Part shown: in pieces, positions 51,088 through 61,000 of the stretch
Layout of the letters: each line of letters opens with the position of its first letter
Numbering within the stretch: the first letter of the stretch is position 1
Source of the DNA: Mycobacterium lentiflavum
Lineage (GTDB): Bacteria > Actinomycetota > Actinomycetes > Mycobacteriales > Mycobacteriaceae
Length of the DNA: 64,000 nt
Direction of reading: 5' to 3'
NCBI RefSeq assembly: GCF_022374895.2
Contig: NZ_CP092423.2
Span: forward strand, 2,790,001-2,854,000
The notes under the pieces: model-generated
Told to the model about the DNA's origin: nothing
The model's database searches: none
What the model saw: only the letters and a program-made list of their open reading frames with translations
Program-made: the position numbers and the translations under genes

Positions 51088-51848
51088 CCGGAACACTGAC
51101 ACAGACCGTGGCACTGGTTACCGGCGCCAGCAGCGGCATCGGCGAAGCGACCGCTCAAGCGCTGGCGGCCGAGGGCGCAGCAGTGGCGCTGCTCGCCCGC
51201 CGCGCCGAGCGGCTGACCGACGTGAAAGCCGCGATCGAATCGTGCGGCGGTACGGCGCTGGTCGTGCCAGCCGACGTCACCGATGCCGAACAAGTGGCCG
51301 CCGCCGTCCAGCAAACCGTCGCCGAGTTGGGACGGCTGGACATTCTGGTGAACAACGCCGGCCTGATGCAGTCGGCGCCCGCGACCGAGGCGCCATTGCA
51401 GGACTGGGACCAGATGGTGTCCGTCAACGTGCAGGGCGTGCTTTACGCCACCAAAGCGGCACTGCCGCATCTGATCGAGGCGGCCGCCGATTCGCCACGC
51501 GGCGTGGCCGACCTGGTCACCATCAGTTCTACCGCCGGCTGGGTAGCCCGCCCCAACACCGCGGTCTATTCGCTGACCAAGTTCGGCGTCAACGCCTTCA
51601 ACGAGGGGCTGCGCCAAGAGGTACTCGGCAAGCGCGTCCGGGTCGGCATCGTAGGCCCCGGCACCGTCGATACCGAAATCTTCAGCCACCTGGCCGAAGG
51701 CTCGCGGGAGGCGTTCGAACGCCAAACCGCCGGCATGGTCAAGCTGCGGCCCGAGGACATCGCCGATGCGGTGCTGTTCATGGTGACCCGCGACCGCCGG
51801 GTGGCCGTCAACCACATGCTGGTGCGCGCGGCGGAACAGACCTGGTAA
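51084..51848 (+). CDS. SDR-family oxidoreductase
   Basis: A 254-residue classical SDR: 'TGASSGIGEATAQALAAEGA', 'NNAG', active site 'VYSLTKFGVNAFNEGLRQE', ending 'LFMVTRDRRVAVNHMLVRAAEQTW', of the YdfG-like type often annotated as NADP-dependent oxidoreductase. ATG at 51084 overlaps the CoA-transferase stop (ATGA), so the two are coupled. In the pathway it could reduce or oxidise a hydroxyacyl intermediate. Confidence 0.88.
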   Translation: MTGTLTQTVALVTGASSGIGEATAQALAAEGAAVALLARRAERLTDVKAAIESCGGTALVVPADVTDAEQVAAAVQQTVAELGRLDILVNNAGLMQSAPATEAPLQDWDQMVSVNVQGVLYATKAALPHLIEAAADSPRGVADLVTISSTAGWVARPNTAVYSLTKFGVNAFNEGLRQEVLGKRVRVGIVGPGTVDTEIFSHLAEGSREAFERQTAGMVKLRPEDIADAVLFMVTRDRRVAVNHMLVRAAEQTW

Positions 51849-51852
51849 TCAT

Positions 51853-53112
51853 TTGAATGCGCAGTGGGTCACCGGTGACCAGTCCGGGCTGACGTTTCCC
51901 GCCGACCCCGCGGCTTTGCGCGAAGGCGGAGCCCGGTTTCTTAGCGACGCGTTCAGAGCGTCCGGTGTGCTCACCGAGGGCAATGCGGTCAGCCGCGTCA
52001 CCGACTTCGGCGAGGTGCCTGGCGGCAGCACGGGCCGCAAAGTCATGCTGGCAGTCGAGTACGACACGGCCGCAGCGGATTTGCACACCGACCTCTTCGT
52101 GAAATTCTCGCGCGATTTCGACGATCCAATCCGCGATCGCGGCAAGACGCAGATGGAGCCGGAGGTGCGATTCGCCTCCCTTTCGCGAACACCCGGTTTT
52201 CCCATCGCGGTGCCCAGCGCACTCTTCGGGGACTATCACCATCGCAGCGGTACCGGAATACTGATAACCGAGCGAATCCGATTCGGCGACAACGGAATCG
52301 AACGGCAGTATCACAAGTGCCTCGACTACGAAATGCCCGAACCCCTGGAGCATTACCGAGCGCTGCTGACCGCGCTGGCCCGGCTGGCCGGAACCCATCG
52401 ATCCGGTCGGCTACCCGCCGAAGGCTTTCCGCTGGACGTACCGGCCGCGACGGTGGGGGAACGGGCACCGCTGTCCATCGACAAGCTGCAACGCCGGCTG
52501 GACCAGCTGGGCGAGTTCGCCGACACTCATCCCGGGCTGCTGCCCGCGAATGTTCGCTCGCCGGAATTCCTGGCGCGGCTGCGCGACGATGTGCCCCGGG
52601 TCGCCCGCCACGAGCACGCCGTCACCGCCCAGTTGGCCGACGACGCCGACTATGTCGCGCTGTGCCATTGGAACGCCAACATCGACAATGCGTGGTTTTG
52701 GCGCGACCCCGACGACGTGCTGCACTGCGGCCTGCTGGACTGGGGATGCGTCAGCCAAATGAATCTCGGCATGGCCATCTGGGGTGCGATGTCCGGTGCC
52801 GAAACCGAGCTGTGGGACGTTCATCTCGACGCGCTGTTGCAGTTGTTCGGCACCGAAGTCCGTCGTCACGGCGGCCCGCAGCTCGACCCGGCCCGCCTGC
52901 GCCGGCACACCTTGCTTTACGCCGCCGCGATGGGAGTCGCGTGGCTGTTGGACGTTCCGGCCTTGATCCGCAAGCGATTCGGAGCTGATCCGCCCACCAC
53001 CCGCAAGGACCCGCGGATCCGGGAGGACGAAAGCGTCCGTGCGCCATTGCAAATGTTGTGTAACCTGCTGAGCGCCTGGGAGCGCTATGGCGTGGGGGAG
53101 TTACTGAGCTAA
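51853..53112 (+). CDS. Aminoglycoside phosphotransferase-fold protein with altered catalytic loop
   Basis: A 419-residue protein of the APH/choline-kinase fold: '[16 protein letters not shown]' (Lys strand), '[11 protein letters not shown]', the loop '[16 protein letters not shown]' and '[14 protein letters not shown]' with the metal Asp. The Brenner loop normally reads HxDxxxxN; here it is H-W-N-A-N-I-D-N, with Asn at the catalytic base position. Activity as a kinase is therefore doubtful unless another acid substitutes. TTG start at 51853 is weak. It is the last gene of the P450 operon; in steroid-type clusters APH-fold proteins are common and unexplained. Confidence 0.75.
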   Translation: MNAQWVTGDQSGLTFPADPAALREGGARFLSDAFRASGVLTEGNAVSRVTDFGEVPGGSTGRKVMLAVEYDTAAADLHTDLFVKFSRDFDDPIRDRGKTQMEPEVRFASLSRTPGFPIAVPSALFGDYHHRSGTGILITERIRFGDNGIERQYHKCLDYEMPEPLEHYRALLTALARLAGTHRSGRLPAEGFPLDVPAATVGERAPLSIDKLQRRLDQLGEFADTHPGLLPANVRSPEFLARLRDDVPRVARHEHAVTAQLADDADYVALCHWNANIDNAWFWRDPDDVLHCGLLDWGCVSQMNLGMAIWGAMSGAETELWDVHLDALLQLFGTEVRRHGGPQLDPARLRRHTLLYAAAMGVAWLLDVPALIRKRFGADPPTTRKDPRIREDESVRAPLQMLCNLLSAWERYGVGELLS

Positions 53113-54470
53113 GGCGCGTCGTCGTCCCGGTCCATCAGCAGCTTCTCGGGGTGGTGGAACGTATTTACGCGTGGCTGACCATGATCGAGGTGCGGCGGCG
53201 GAAGCCATTCGGTCTCACCCCTCGCGTTCTTGCGGGTGGTCCAGCCGCCGGGCTGCAGTAGGCGGTGCTGGGCGCCGCAGGCAAAGGTCAAGTCGTCGAC
53301 ATCAGTGGTGTGACACGTAGCCCAATCGGTGACGTGGTGCACTTCGCAGTAATACCCGGGGACGGTACAGCCCGGCGCCGAGCACCCGCGGTCCTTGGCG
53401 TACAGAACAATTCGCTGTCCTGGCGATGCCAGTCGCTTGGTGCTATACAGCGCCAATGCCTTGCCCTTGTCGAAGATCGCAAGGTAATGCCGCGCATGAC
53501 GCGCCAACCGGATCACGTCGCTCATCGGGAGGATGGTGCCGCCGCCGGTAAGGCCCCGCCCGGCGGCGGCCTCTAGCTCGGCCAGCGTGGTGGTGACGAT
53601 GATCGAAGCCGGCAGCCCGTTGTGCTGTCCAAGCTCCCCTGAGGCGAGTAAGCCTCTCAGTGCAGCATTCAGCGCGTCGTGCTGGCGTTGTCCAGCGCTG
53701 CGAAAATCCCGCAAGATGGCCTGCTCGGCGGGATTTCCTTCCACACAGGGACTTTCATCGTCGGGATTGCACATTCCCGGAGCGCCTAATTTCGCCCACA
53801 CCGCTTCCACAGTGGCACGGGCCTCAGGGGTCAGCCAGCCCCGTAACTCCGACATCCCGTCGCGGCCTTGGTTGCCCAGGCTCAGTCCGCGGCGCCGCGC
53901 ACGATCCTCATCGGTGTAGCTGCCATCAGGATTGAGGCAATCGGACATAATCGCAGCGAGCTCCGCGACTTGTTCGGGCCGGAACTTGGTGCCTTCCATG
54001 GCCAGTTTGGCTTCCGCTTGTTCACGCGTGACAGCATCGATCCAGCCGGGCAACTGGTGGTAGAACTTTCGGATCGCGGCTACTTGACGGGGCCCGAGCG
54101 TGCCCTGACGCTGTTTGGCGGCAGAGGCTGCCAACACCGGTGCGAGCGGTTCGCCGGTCAACCCGCGCCGCGGCCCTAAGTCGGCGGCTTCCCGGATGCG
54201 CCGCGACGCCTCGGAACGACTGATCAAAGTAGCTTCGGCAATCGCATGTGAGAGTTTGCCGCCGATCTCCTGCGGAGTGGCCTGGCGGACCAGGCCGTTG
54301 ATCAGTGGATGCTCAACCGCCGGCAGCCGACGCCGAATCTTCTCGCACCGCAACAACAACGCCAATTGCTCATGGGTGAGTAGCGCATCGCATTCTTGGG
54401 CCATCAATTCGTCGAAGGCACCGTCGATGGTGTCGAAGGCCGCCGACAGGGCCTCCCGATCGATACTCAC
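53109..54470 (-). CDS. DUF222/HNH endonuclease-domain protein (13E12 repeat family)
   Basis: A 453-residue member of the REP13E12 family of mycobacteria: a DUF222 region ('[34 protein letters not shown]', '[27 protein letters not shown]') and a C-terminal HNH domain, '[22 protein letters not shown]' to '[12 protein letters not shown]', with zinc Cys and catalytic His. Family members occur in many copies per genome; in M. tuberculosis one is the phiRv1 integration target. GTG at 54470 is chosen by family start; further upstream starts are possible. Convergent 4-bp overlap with the previous gene. Confidence 0.88.
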   Translation of the reverse strand: MSIDREALSAAFDTIDGAFDELMAQECDALLTHEQLALLLRCEKIRRRLPAVEHPLINGLVRQATPQEIGGKLSHAIAEATLISRSEASRRIREAADLGPRRGLTGEPLAPVLAASAAKQRQGTLGPRQVAAIRKFYHQLPGWIDAVTREQAEAKLAMEGTKFRPEQVAELAAIMSDCLNPDGSYTDEDRARRRGLSLGNQGRDGMSELRGWLTPEARATVEAVWAKLGAPGMCNPDDESPCVEGNPAEQAILRDFRSAGQRQHDALNAALRGLLASGELGQHNGLPASIIVTTTLAELEAAAGRGLTGGGTILPMSDVIRLARHARHYLAIFDKGKALALYSTKRLASPGQRIVLYAKDRGCSAPGCTVPGYYCEVHHVTDWATCHTTDVDDLTFACGAQHRLLQPGGWTTRKNARGETEWLPPPHLDHGQPRVNTFHHPEKLLMDRDDDAP

Positions 54471-54558
54471 AACCCAAATGCTATGAAGACCCACCGACAA
54501 AAAGCGGCAAATTGTTACCGCTGAAACAGCAGTAGCACAAGGGATTACGAGGCGGGGG

Positions 54559-55671
54559 CTAACTGTCCCGCCACGTCGGGCTGTGCGTCAGCACGTCGAC
54601 GCCGTCGTGGGTGATGTGCACGCTGTCGCGGCGGAACACCGCACCGATGCCCTGCTCCCACACATAGCCCGTGATCGCCAGCACCATGCCGGCCTCGAGC
54701 CGGTCGTCTTCGCCCGCAGCCACCAGCGTTTCGGACACCACTGGCGGATCGAAACCCAGCCCCAGCCCATGTGCGATCGGCATCGGCGGTATCGGTTCCC
54801 CCGCCGCGCCGTAGGCGGCCAGCAGATCGCGTGTGGATGCACCGGGCCGACAGGCGGCAAGCATCTTGTCGTACAACATGTTCGAACGCTCGAACAGCAC
54901 GCGAGGAGCAGAATCGCCAACCGGCCAGGTCCGGCCAACCTCCGCGACGTAGCCATTCGCCAACGCCCCCGCGGCGAAGGCGACGAGGTCGCCCGGCCGG
55001 GCCGTGGCGTCACCGCGATGCCACGGCCGCTCCCGCGAGGTCACCCACGCGGCGTCCTGGGTGGCCGGCGTGCTGACCCCACCCGCGGCCATCGCCTCCA
55101 TCATCACCCCGGCCAACGTCCGCTCCGAGACACCGGGCGTCAATTCGGCCAAGGCAGTTGCCAATCCGTGCTCGGCAATACGCAGTGCACTGTCCATCGC
55201 CGCGATCTCGTCGGGCGTCTTGATGCGCCGCGCCGCGCGCATCGCCGGCTCGGCATCGACAAGCTCCGCGTTGGGGAACGCGTCGGGCAGCAATGCGGCG
55301 AAAGTCGGAGTGATCGCGTCGGTTCCGACCCGCCGCGCGGCCTCGGCGCCGTCGACCTTCCTCAGCACGTCGATCAGGGTCATCGGGTTCCAGGCCAGCC
55401 CGTAGAGGTGATCGTGGTCGATTTCCTCGGGCACCCCCTCGTCGTCGGTGCTGTTGAGGTAGATATCCCCGGTGGCGCGCACCAGGACACACATCGGGCC
55501 GAACGGCCGCGTCCCGGCTATCCAGAGTTGGGGCGCGCCAGTGACATAGCGAATGTTGGCTTGGCGGCCGAGCACCAGGATGTCGAGGCCGTGTTCGTCC
55601 ATTTGGGCCAGCGCGCGCGCCCGGCGCCCGGATCGTAGTGCCCGGGTGTCGGGCAGAACCTCAGTCGCCAT
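54559..55671 (-). CDS. M24-family (creatinase/prolidase fold) protein with degenerate metal site
   Basis: A 370-residue pita-bread-fold protein. Aligned to its neighbour at 55661, the five M24 metal-ligand positions read A233, E244, H301, T334 and R348: only the His is kept, plus Glu for one Asp. It is therefore unlikely to be a metallopeptidase; creatinase is the known metal-free precedent in this fold, and a regulatory or heteromer role is another option. ATG at 55671 overlaps the neighbour by 11 bases. Last gene of the leftward Car operon. Confidence 0.82.
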   Translation of the reverse strand: MATEVLPDTRALRSGRRARALAQMDEHGLDILVLGRQANIRYVTGAPQLWIAGTRPFGPMCVLVRATGDIYLNSTDDEGVPEEIDHDHLYGLAWNPMTLIDVLRKVDGAEAARRVGTDAITPTFAALLPDAFPNAELVDAEPAMRAARRIKTPDEIAAMDSALRIAEHGLATALAELTPGVSERTLAGVMMEAMAAGGVSTPATQDAAWVTSRERPWHRGDATARPGDLVAFAAGALANGYVAEVGRTWPVGDSAPRVLFERSNMLYDKMLAACRPGASTRDLLAAYGAAGEPIPPMPIAHGLGLGFDPPVVSETLVAAGEDDRLEAGMVLAITGYVWEQGIGAVFRRDSVHITHDGVDVLTHSPTWRDS

Positions 55672-56896
55672 AGGGCGTATAGGGGTAGTCGGTAATCGGC
55701 GCGTAGCCGTCTTCGGTGATCACCACAATCTCCTCACTGCGGTATCCTCCTGTTCCGTCCTCCCACATCACGGGTTCCAGAACCAGAACCATGCCGGGGG
55801 GAAACACGAAGTTGTCGTCGAACTCCTCGCCGAGATCGGTTCCGATCATCGGCGCTTCGGCGGGGTAGGTGCCGATGCCGTGGCCGAGATAGAAATGCGG
55901 CAGCCACGGTTTGCGGCCACCGTTGGCGGCGATCGCCGCCCGCGCCAAATCCCCTGATGTCACACCGGCTTTGGTCACCGCGAGGACGGCGTCCAGGACC
56001 GTCCGCCACTGCCGGAATTGATCCAGCTGTCGTGAGGTCGGTTTCTCGCCGACAATCCAGGTTCGGCCGAAGTCGGAGCAGTACCCGTGAAAAGTGATGC
56101 TGATATCGGTCCACAACACATCGCCGGCCGCCAGTTTGCGGTCGGTGGGCAGCAACGGCAGCGCGAGATCTCCGTGCGTGGTCCAGACACCGGCTTCCCG
56201 TGAACTCGGCATCACCTGCCAGATAGCCTCCAGCATGTTGGTGGTGGCCCCGAGCTCGAACGCGCGACGCACGAAGGTGGCCGAGAGATCGATCTGCCGC
56301 ACACCCGGCACCAGGGCCTGCTGCACGTCGACAATGGCTTGTTCGGTGATGCGGGCAGCCTTGCGCAGGCAAGACAGCTCGTCGCGGGTCTTCACCAATT
56401 GCGCGGTGCCGAGCACGATCGCGGCATCCGTCGGCGGGCCACCGGGAAAGAGCTTGGGTGTTGCCCGTCGCATTGCTCCGGTGAGCTCGTCGACGGCGAT
56501 GCTCGCTCCCGGCGGGATCAGATCGGCCAGCTGTCGCGCGAATTCCTGGACGCCGTGGTCGAATTCGAGGTAGGCGGGGCCGTGCAGATGGTCGTTGGGC
56601 ACCGGCGACTCCGCCGATGATCCGCTGCGCAACGGCATGAACAGGTGCGGATGCTCATCGTCGGCGAGCACCACCGCGACCGGGCGCTCCACATGCGAGA
56701 GGCCGGCGTCGAGCAGGGGCCAGCTGGCTCCCGTGGCGTAACCGACGTAGCCGTTCATCAGCAGGATCAGCGCGTCGACGCCGTGCTCGGCCATCGCGGA
56801 TCGCAATCGTGCCCCGACCTCCGTGCGCATCCGGGCCCAGTCCGGCTCGGCGGGCGCGTCGAGGACCGAGCGTCGGGCGGACAGTGTGTTCGTCAT
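55661..56896 (-). CDS. M24-family metallopeptidase (Xaa-Pro dipeptidase-like), intact site
   Basis: A 411-residue protein with an N-terminal creatinase-type domain and C-terminal M24 catalytic domain. All five dinuclear metal ligands are present: D264 and D275 in 'WTDISITFHGYCSDFGRTW', H339 in 'YLGHGIG', E374 in 'LVLEPVM' and E388 in 'YRSEEIV'. Known members cleave Xaa-Pro or other amide bonds. ATG at 56896 overlaps the amidohydrolase stop (TGATG). It is paired with the degenerate copy downstream, and both are coupled to Car and amidohydrolase genes, hinting at amide-bond chemistry on a small metabolite. Confidence 0.87.
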   Translation of the reverse strand: MTNTLSARRSVLDAPAEPDWARMRTEVGARLRSAMAEHGVDALILLMNGYVGYATGASWPLLDAGLSHVERPVAVVLADDEHPHLFMPLRSGSSAESPVPNDHLHGPAYLEFDHGVQEFARQLADLIPPGASIAVDELTGAMRRATPKLFPGGPPTDAAIVLGTAQLVKTRDELSCLRKAARITEQAIVDVQQALVPGVRQIDLSATFVRRAFELGATTNMLEAIWQVMPSSREAGVWTTHGDLALPLLPTDRKLAAGDVLWTDISITFHGYCSDFGRTWIVGEKPTSRQLDQFRQWRTVLDAVLAVTKAGVTSGDLARAAIAANGGRKPWLPHFYLGHGIGTYPAEAPMIGTDLGEEFDDNFVFPPGMVLVLEPVMWEDGTGGYRSEEIVVITEDGYAPITDYPYTPYGD

Positions 56897-58062
56897 CAAA
56901 TCCCCAGGAATTTCTTGATGTTGCCTCCGACGACACGCACGGCGTCCTCGGGTCCGACGGCGTCGACCACCGCGGCCAGCGACCTCTCCGAATAGCCGAA
57001 AGTGCTTTCGTTGTGCGGATAGTCGGACGACCACATCACCTTGTCGATTCCGATCTCGTCGATCTGTCGCAGGCCAAGGCCGTCAACCATGAACGAGGCA
57101 CACATGTGGGTGTCCCAGTAGTAGCGGATGTCGTGCTCGGGCTGATGCCGCAGCATGTGCTGATACGAGGCCAGCACATGTTCGGCGTCCTGTAGAGCCG
57201 TTGGCACCCAGGCGATTCCGCCCTCGAACCAGCCGACACGCAGGCGCCGGTGCCGGTCCAGGATGCCGCTGAAGATGTACTTGGAGAACATCTCCCGAAA
57301 CGAGTCGATGTTGACCATCATCGCCACCGCGACGCTGTTGACCTCGCTGGGAAACTTCGGTTGACTCTCACCGATGTGGTGGGTGATGGGCAGAGCGGCC
57401 TCCTCGATCTCGTCCCACACCGCGCTCATCGCCGTGCTGGAGTAATCGATGGGCTGCCCGTTTTGGTCGTTACCGGGGCTGATCGGCATTAGAAATGTCT
57501 TCAGCCCCAACGATTTCAGTTCCGTCAACGTGCGACGGGCCCCACGCGGATCCCACCAGTTGATCAGCCCTACCCCGTAGCAATGGCCGTGAGAGCGCTC
57601 CTGGACCCCGGCGATGTGCTCGTTGTAGACACGGAAGATGCGCTCGCGGATCTCGTGGTTCGGGTGGTGGAACAGCGCAAGCACCGCGTTGGGGAAGGCC
57701 AGTTCCTTGTCGACGCCGTCCTCGGCGAGCTCGCGAATCCGGGCTTCGACATTGTTGGTGGCCGCGCCGGCGAGATCGTCGTATTGCATCAGCACCGCAC
57801 TGAAATCGCCGACCACCATGGACTGTCCTGGCTGGCCCAGCAGATACGCGCCATCCTCGTACCAGATCCGCGGCGCCTGATCCTTGAGGTCGTCGGGAAA
57901 CATTTCGTAGAAGATGTCGTCGGCCACCGAGATGTGGTTGTCGGCGGAGAACACCTCGGTGCCGGCCGGCAGGCCGGTGTTGAATTCCGCCGCCCGGCCG
58001 TGCCGGTGCTTGGGCGCGCCGATCATGCCATCGGGGTAGAGGGTGTTGGCTGGGCTGGACAT
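56896..58062 (-). CDS. Amidohydrolase family 2 (ACMSD-like) metal-dependent hydrolase
   Basis: A 388-residue TIM-barrel protein: 'EVFSADNHISVADDIF' at the first strand (DNHIS in place of HxH), 'NNVEARIRELAEDGVDKELAFPN', 'LPITHHIGESQP' (metal His), 'LRVGWFEGGIAWVPTALQDAEHVL' and 'DKVMWSSDYPHNESTF' (metal Asp). Related to the protein at 35289 and to decarboxylases and hydrolases of aromatic or dicarboxylic compounds. Two ATGs lie in a row (58065, 58062) behind AAGGGAC; the second has better spacing. It is 36 bases downstream of Car. Confidence 0.85.
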   Translation of the reverse strand: MSSPANTLYPDGMIGAPKHRHGRAAEFNTGLPAGTEVFSADNHISVADDIFYEMFPDDLKDQAPRIWYEDGAYLLGQPGQSMVVGDFSAVLMQYDDLAGAATNNVEARIRELAEDGVDKELAFPNAVLALFHHPNHEIRERIFRVYNEHIAGVQERSHGHCYGVGLINWWDPRGARRTLTELKSLGLKTFLMPISPGNDQNGQPIDYSSTAMSAVWDEIEEAALPITHHIGESQPKFPSEVNSVAVAMMVNIDSFREMFSKYIFSGILDRHRRLRVGWFEGGIAWVPTALQDAEHVLASYQHMLRHQPEHDIRYYWDTHMCASFMVDGLGLRQIDEIGIDKVMWSSDYPHNESTFGYSERSLAAVVDAVGPEDAVRVVGGNIKKFLGI

Positions 58063-58098
58063 CATCGTCCCTTCGTCGGGATCACTTCTCGTTACGCA

Positions 58099-61000
58099 TC
58101 ACCGGGTGAGCACGCCGATCTGTTCCAGGTCGGCAAGGTACTTCTCGATCAGCTGCTGCGAGACGTGCGGGATCGCGCGACCCGAGTGTTCGACCGCGGA
58201 CTCAAATTGCGCGCCGGGTACCGGTGACCCGGCGATAGCGAGCATGGGTTCACGGTAGACGTCCAGCACGGTCAGCACCGACTGGGCGCGCTGCTGCTCG
58301 GGCAGAGCCCCCATCGCCGTCTCGAAGCGGGTGACCCAATTCGAGTAGTCGTCGATCTTTTCGATGGAATAACCCGCGGCGATGATCCAGTCGACGAACG
58401 TGTCCATCGAGATGCCGTCGTCGTGCGGGTTGGTGGTGTTGTACGTGGCGAAGCTGCTGCCGTGTCGCGGTCCGATCGCGGCGATCGCCTCGGCGAGGAA
58501 GTCGACCGGCAGCCCTTCGTAGTGCGGCCTGGCGTCACCGGCCCGGTAAAACGACCTCGGGGCGACGCCGGTGGCCACCAGGCTGAACAGCAGGCGGGTG
58601 AAGATGTCCGGCACGTTGAGCTGTCCCGCATAGCGGCTGTCGGCGAGGATCATGCCCGGCCGGAACACCGCCACCGGCAGTCCACATAGGTCGTGGGCCT
58701 CGCGCATCAACACCTCGCCGGCCCACTTGCTGATCCCGTACCCGTTGGCGTAGCTGTCGCCGACCACGCACGCGGGGACCAAGCGACGGATGTCGGTGTC
58801 TTCATCCACGAGCTGGTGCGCCACGGCACTGACGCCCAACGTGGAGATGTAGTGGATCGGCTTGAGTTTGGTGGTGATCGCCAACCGGATCACCTCGGCG
58901 GTGCCCACCACATTGGGACCGAACAACTGCTGATAAGGCAGCACGTGGTTGACGTGGGCAGCCGGGTGCACGATCAGGTCGACGGTCTCGCTCAGGCGCT
59001 GCCAGGTCGCGTCGTGGATCCCGAAGCCGGCTTCGCCGATGTCGCCGGCCACGACTTCGAGATGGCCGTCGGCCAGGCTCCGGAAGCGGTCCAGCAGCTT
59101 GGGATCGGAATCCAGAGCGGCCTCGATGCGCCGACGAGCGTGGGCGGCATCGGCGCCGCGCGTCAGGCACACCAGCGTGCCGCCCGAATCGGCCAGGCGC
59201 TGCAGCCATTCCAGCCCGAGGAACCGCCCCAGGAACCCGGTCGAGCCGGTGAGCAGAACAGTGCGGATCTCGCTGGTGAGGGCGGGCAACGACGTCGCCG
59301 CCTTCAGGATGTCGTCGTCGATGAACTTGTCCAGGCGTAGGTCGCGGGCCGACACCCGGTGGCCGGCGCTGTCGTGCACGGAGGCGTAGGTGGGTCGCCG
59401 CACGTCGGAATTGCGTTGGCGTTCGATGTGATCGGCGATGCGGAGCAGATCGCCGGTCGGGTCGATCACCACGCCCACCGGAACCTCGACCCCGTAGATG
59501 TCGGTCAGCAGCGTCGAAAAAGTCAATGCGGACAGCGAATCGCCGCCGAGATCGCAGAATCTGGCTTCGGGGGAGACGTCGGCCGCCGAAACACCCAGGG
59601 TGGCCTGCACCGCCTTACTGACGGTCGCCAGCACCGGCTGGTCGGCGCCGCCCGTGCGCAAGGCGCGCAGCTGCCGCAATTGATCGTCGGCCATGGCAGC
59701 GTAGAGCTGCTCCAGGCGCTCTCCGTAGCGCTCTTTGAGCTTGGGTCGCAGGAACTTTCCGACACCGGACAACAGGCCGTTGGCCAAGCTGAACGGATCG
59801 GTCTCGATCAGGAAATCGCGCGGGATCTCATAGCCGTTGAGGCCGTTCTCACGCGCGATCCGTCGCAGCGAGTCGGCGATCATCGAGGTGGCGACACCCG
59901 CGTCGATCGGCACGATCACGGCAAGCAGGAAGGAACGTTCGCTGTTGCCATAAATGTAGATCTGGTGAATCAGCGGGCTGGTCGAGTACAACGCCTCCAG
60001 TCGCGAAACGGCGACGAATTCACCCTGCGCCAACTTGATGACGTTGTTGCGGCGATCGACATAGCGTAATTGGTCGGGCCCGACCTCGGCCATGATGTCA
60101 CCGGTCTTGTAGTAGCCGTCCTCGTCGAACATCGTGGCCGTCAGGTCGGGACGGTTGTAGTAGCCGGCCATGAAGCGAGCCGACTTGACCGCCAGTTCCC
60201 CACGGGGAAAAGGCTTGTCGGTGTTGAAGTAGCCGAGCTCGGGAACATCGAGCAGCTTGTAGTCGATCACCGGCGGCCGCAGTACATGCTCGTCGGCCAC
60301 GATCATCCCGCCGGCGATCTCGGTGGACGAATACCCGATCAGCAGGTGCTGATCGAGCACGATCTCCATAAACTCCTTGATCTCCGGGGACAGCGCCGCC
60401 GATCCGCAGCCCACCGCCAGCACGCGGCCGCCCAGAATCTGCTCACGGATCTCGGTGGTCAGTTCCTCGGCCGTTTCGTCGGATGCGCTTCCGGCCAGGC
60501 CGCGCCGGTCCGACTCGCGCTGATAGTGGTGGTAGAACATCTCGCAAACCCGCGGCACCAGACTCATCGAGGTCGGCCGCACCAACGCCAAATCGTCGAA
60601 CAGCGTCGACAGATCGCTCCTGGCCGCGAAATAGCTGGTGCCGCCGTTGGCCAAGGTCAAAATCACGTAGCCGTACCCGATCAGGTGACTCATCGGCATG
60701 TAGCTCAATGTGATGACCGGCTGATCCGACTGTGCGAGCCAGGTGCCGATACACAAACTCTCGGTGAACATCGCGCCTTTAGGTGTTCCGGTGCTCCCGG
60801 AGGTGTAGAACACCCAAGCCAGCGGATCCTCGTCGGCTGCTGCCACGTGCAGCGGCGGGGTAGGCAGTGATTTGCCATGCGCGACAACATCATCGAGTGT
60901 TTCGATGACAAGCCCGCTGCCCGAAGCGGCCAGCCGGTCGCGCGCGGCTTCGTAGCTGGCTCGCTGATCGTCGTCGCGTGGTTCGTAGTCGAACACGATC

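Noticed and set aside
53109..54470. The HNH protein as a sign of a prophage or mobile element
   Set aside because: 13E12-family genes are scattered in mycobacterial chromosomes; no integrase, attachment repeats or phage genes are nearby.
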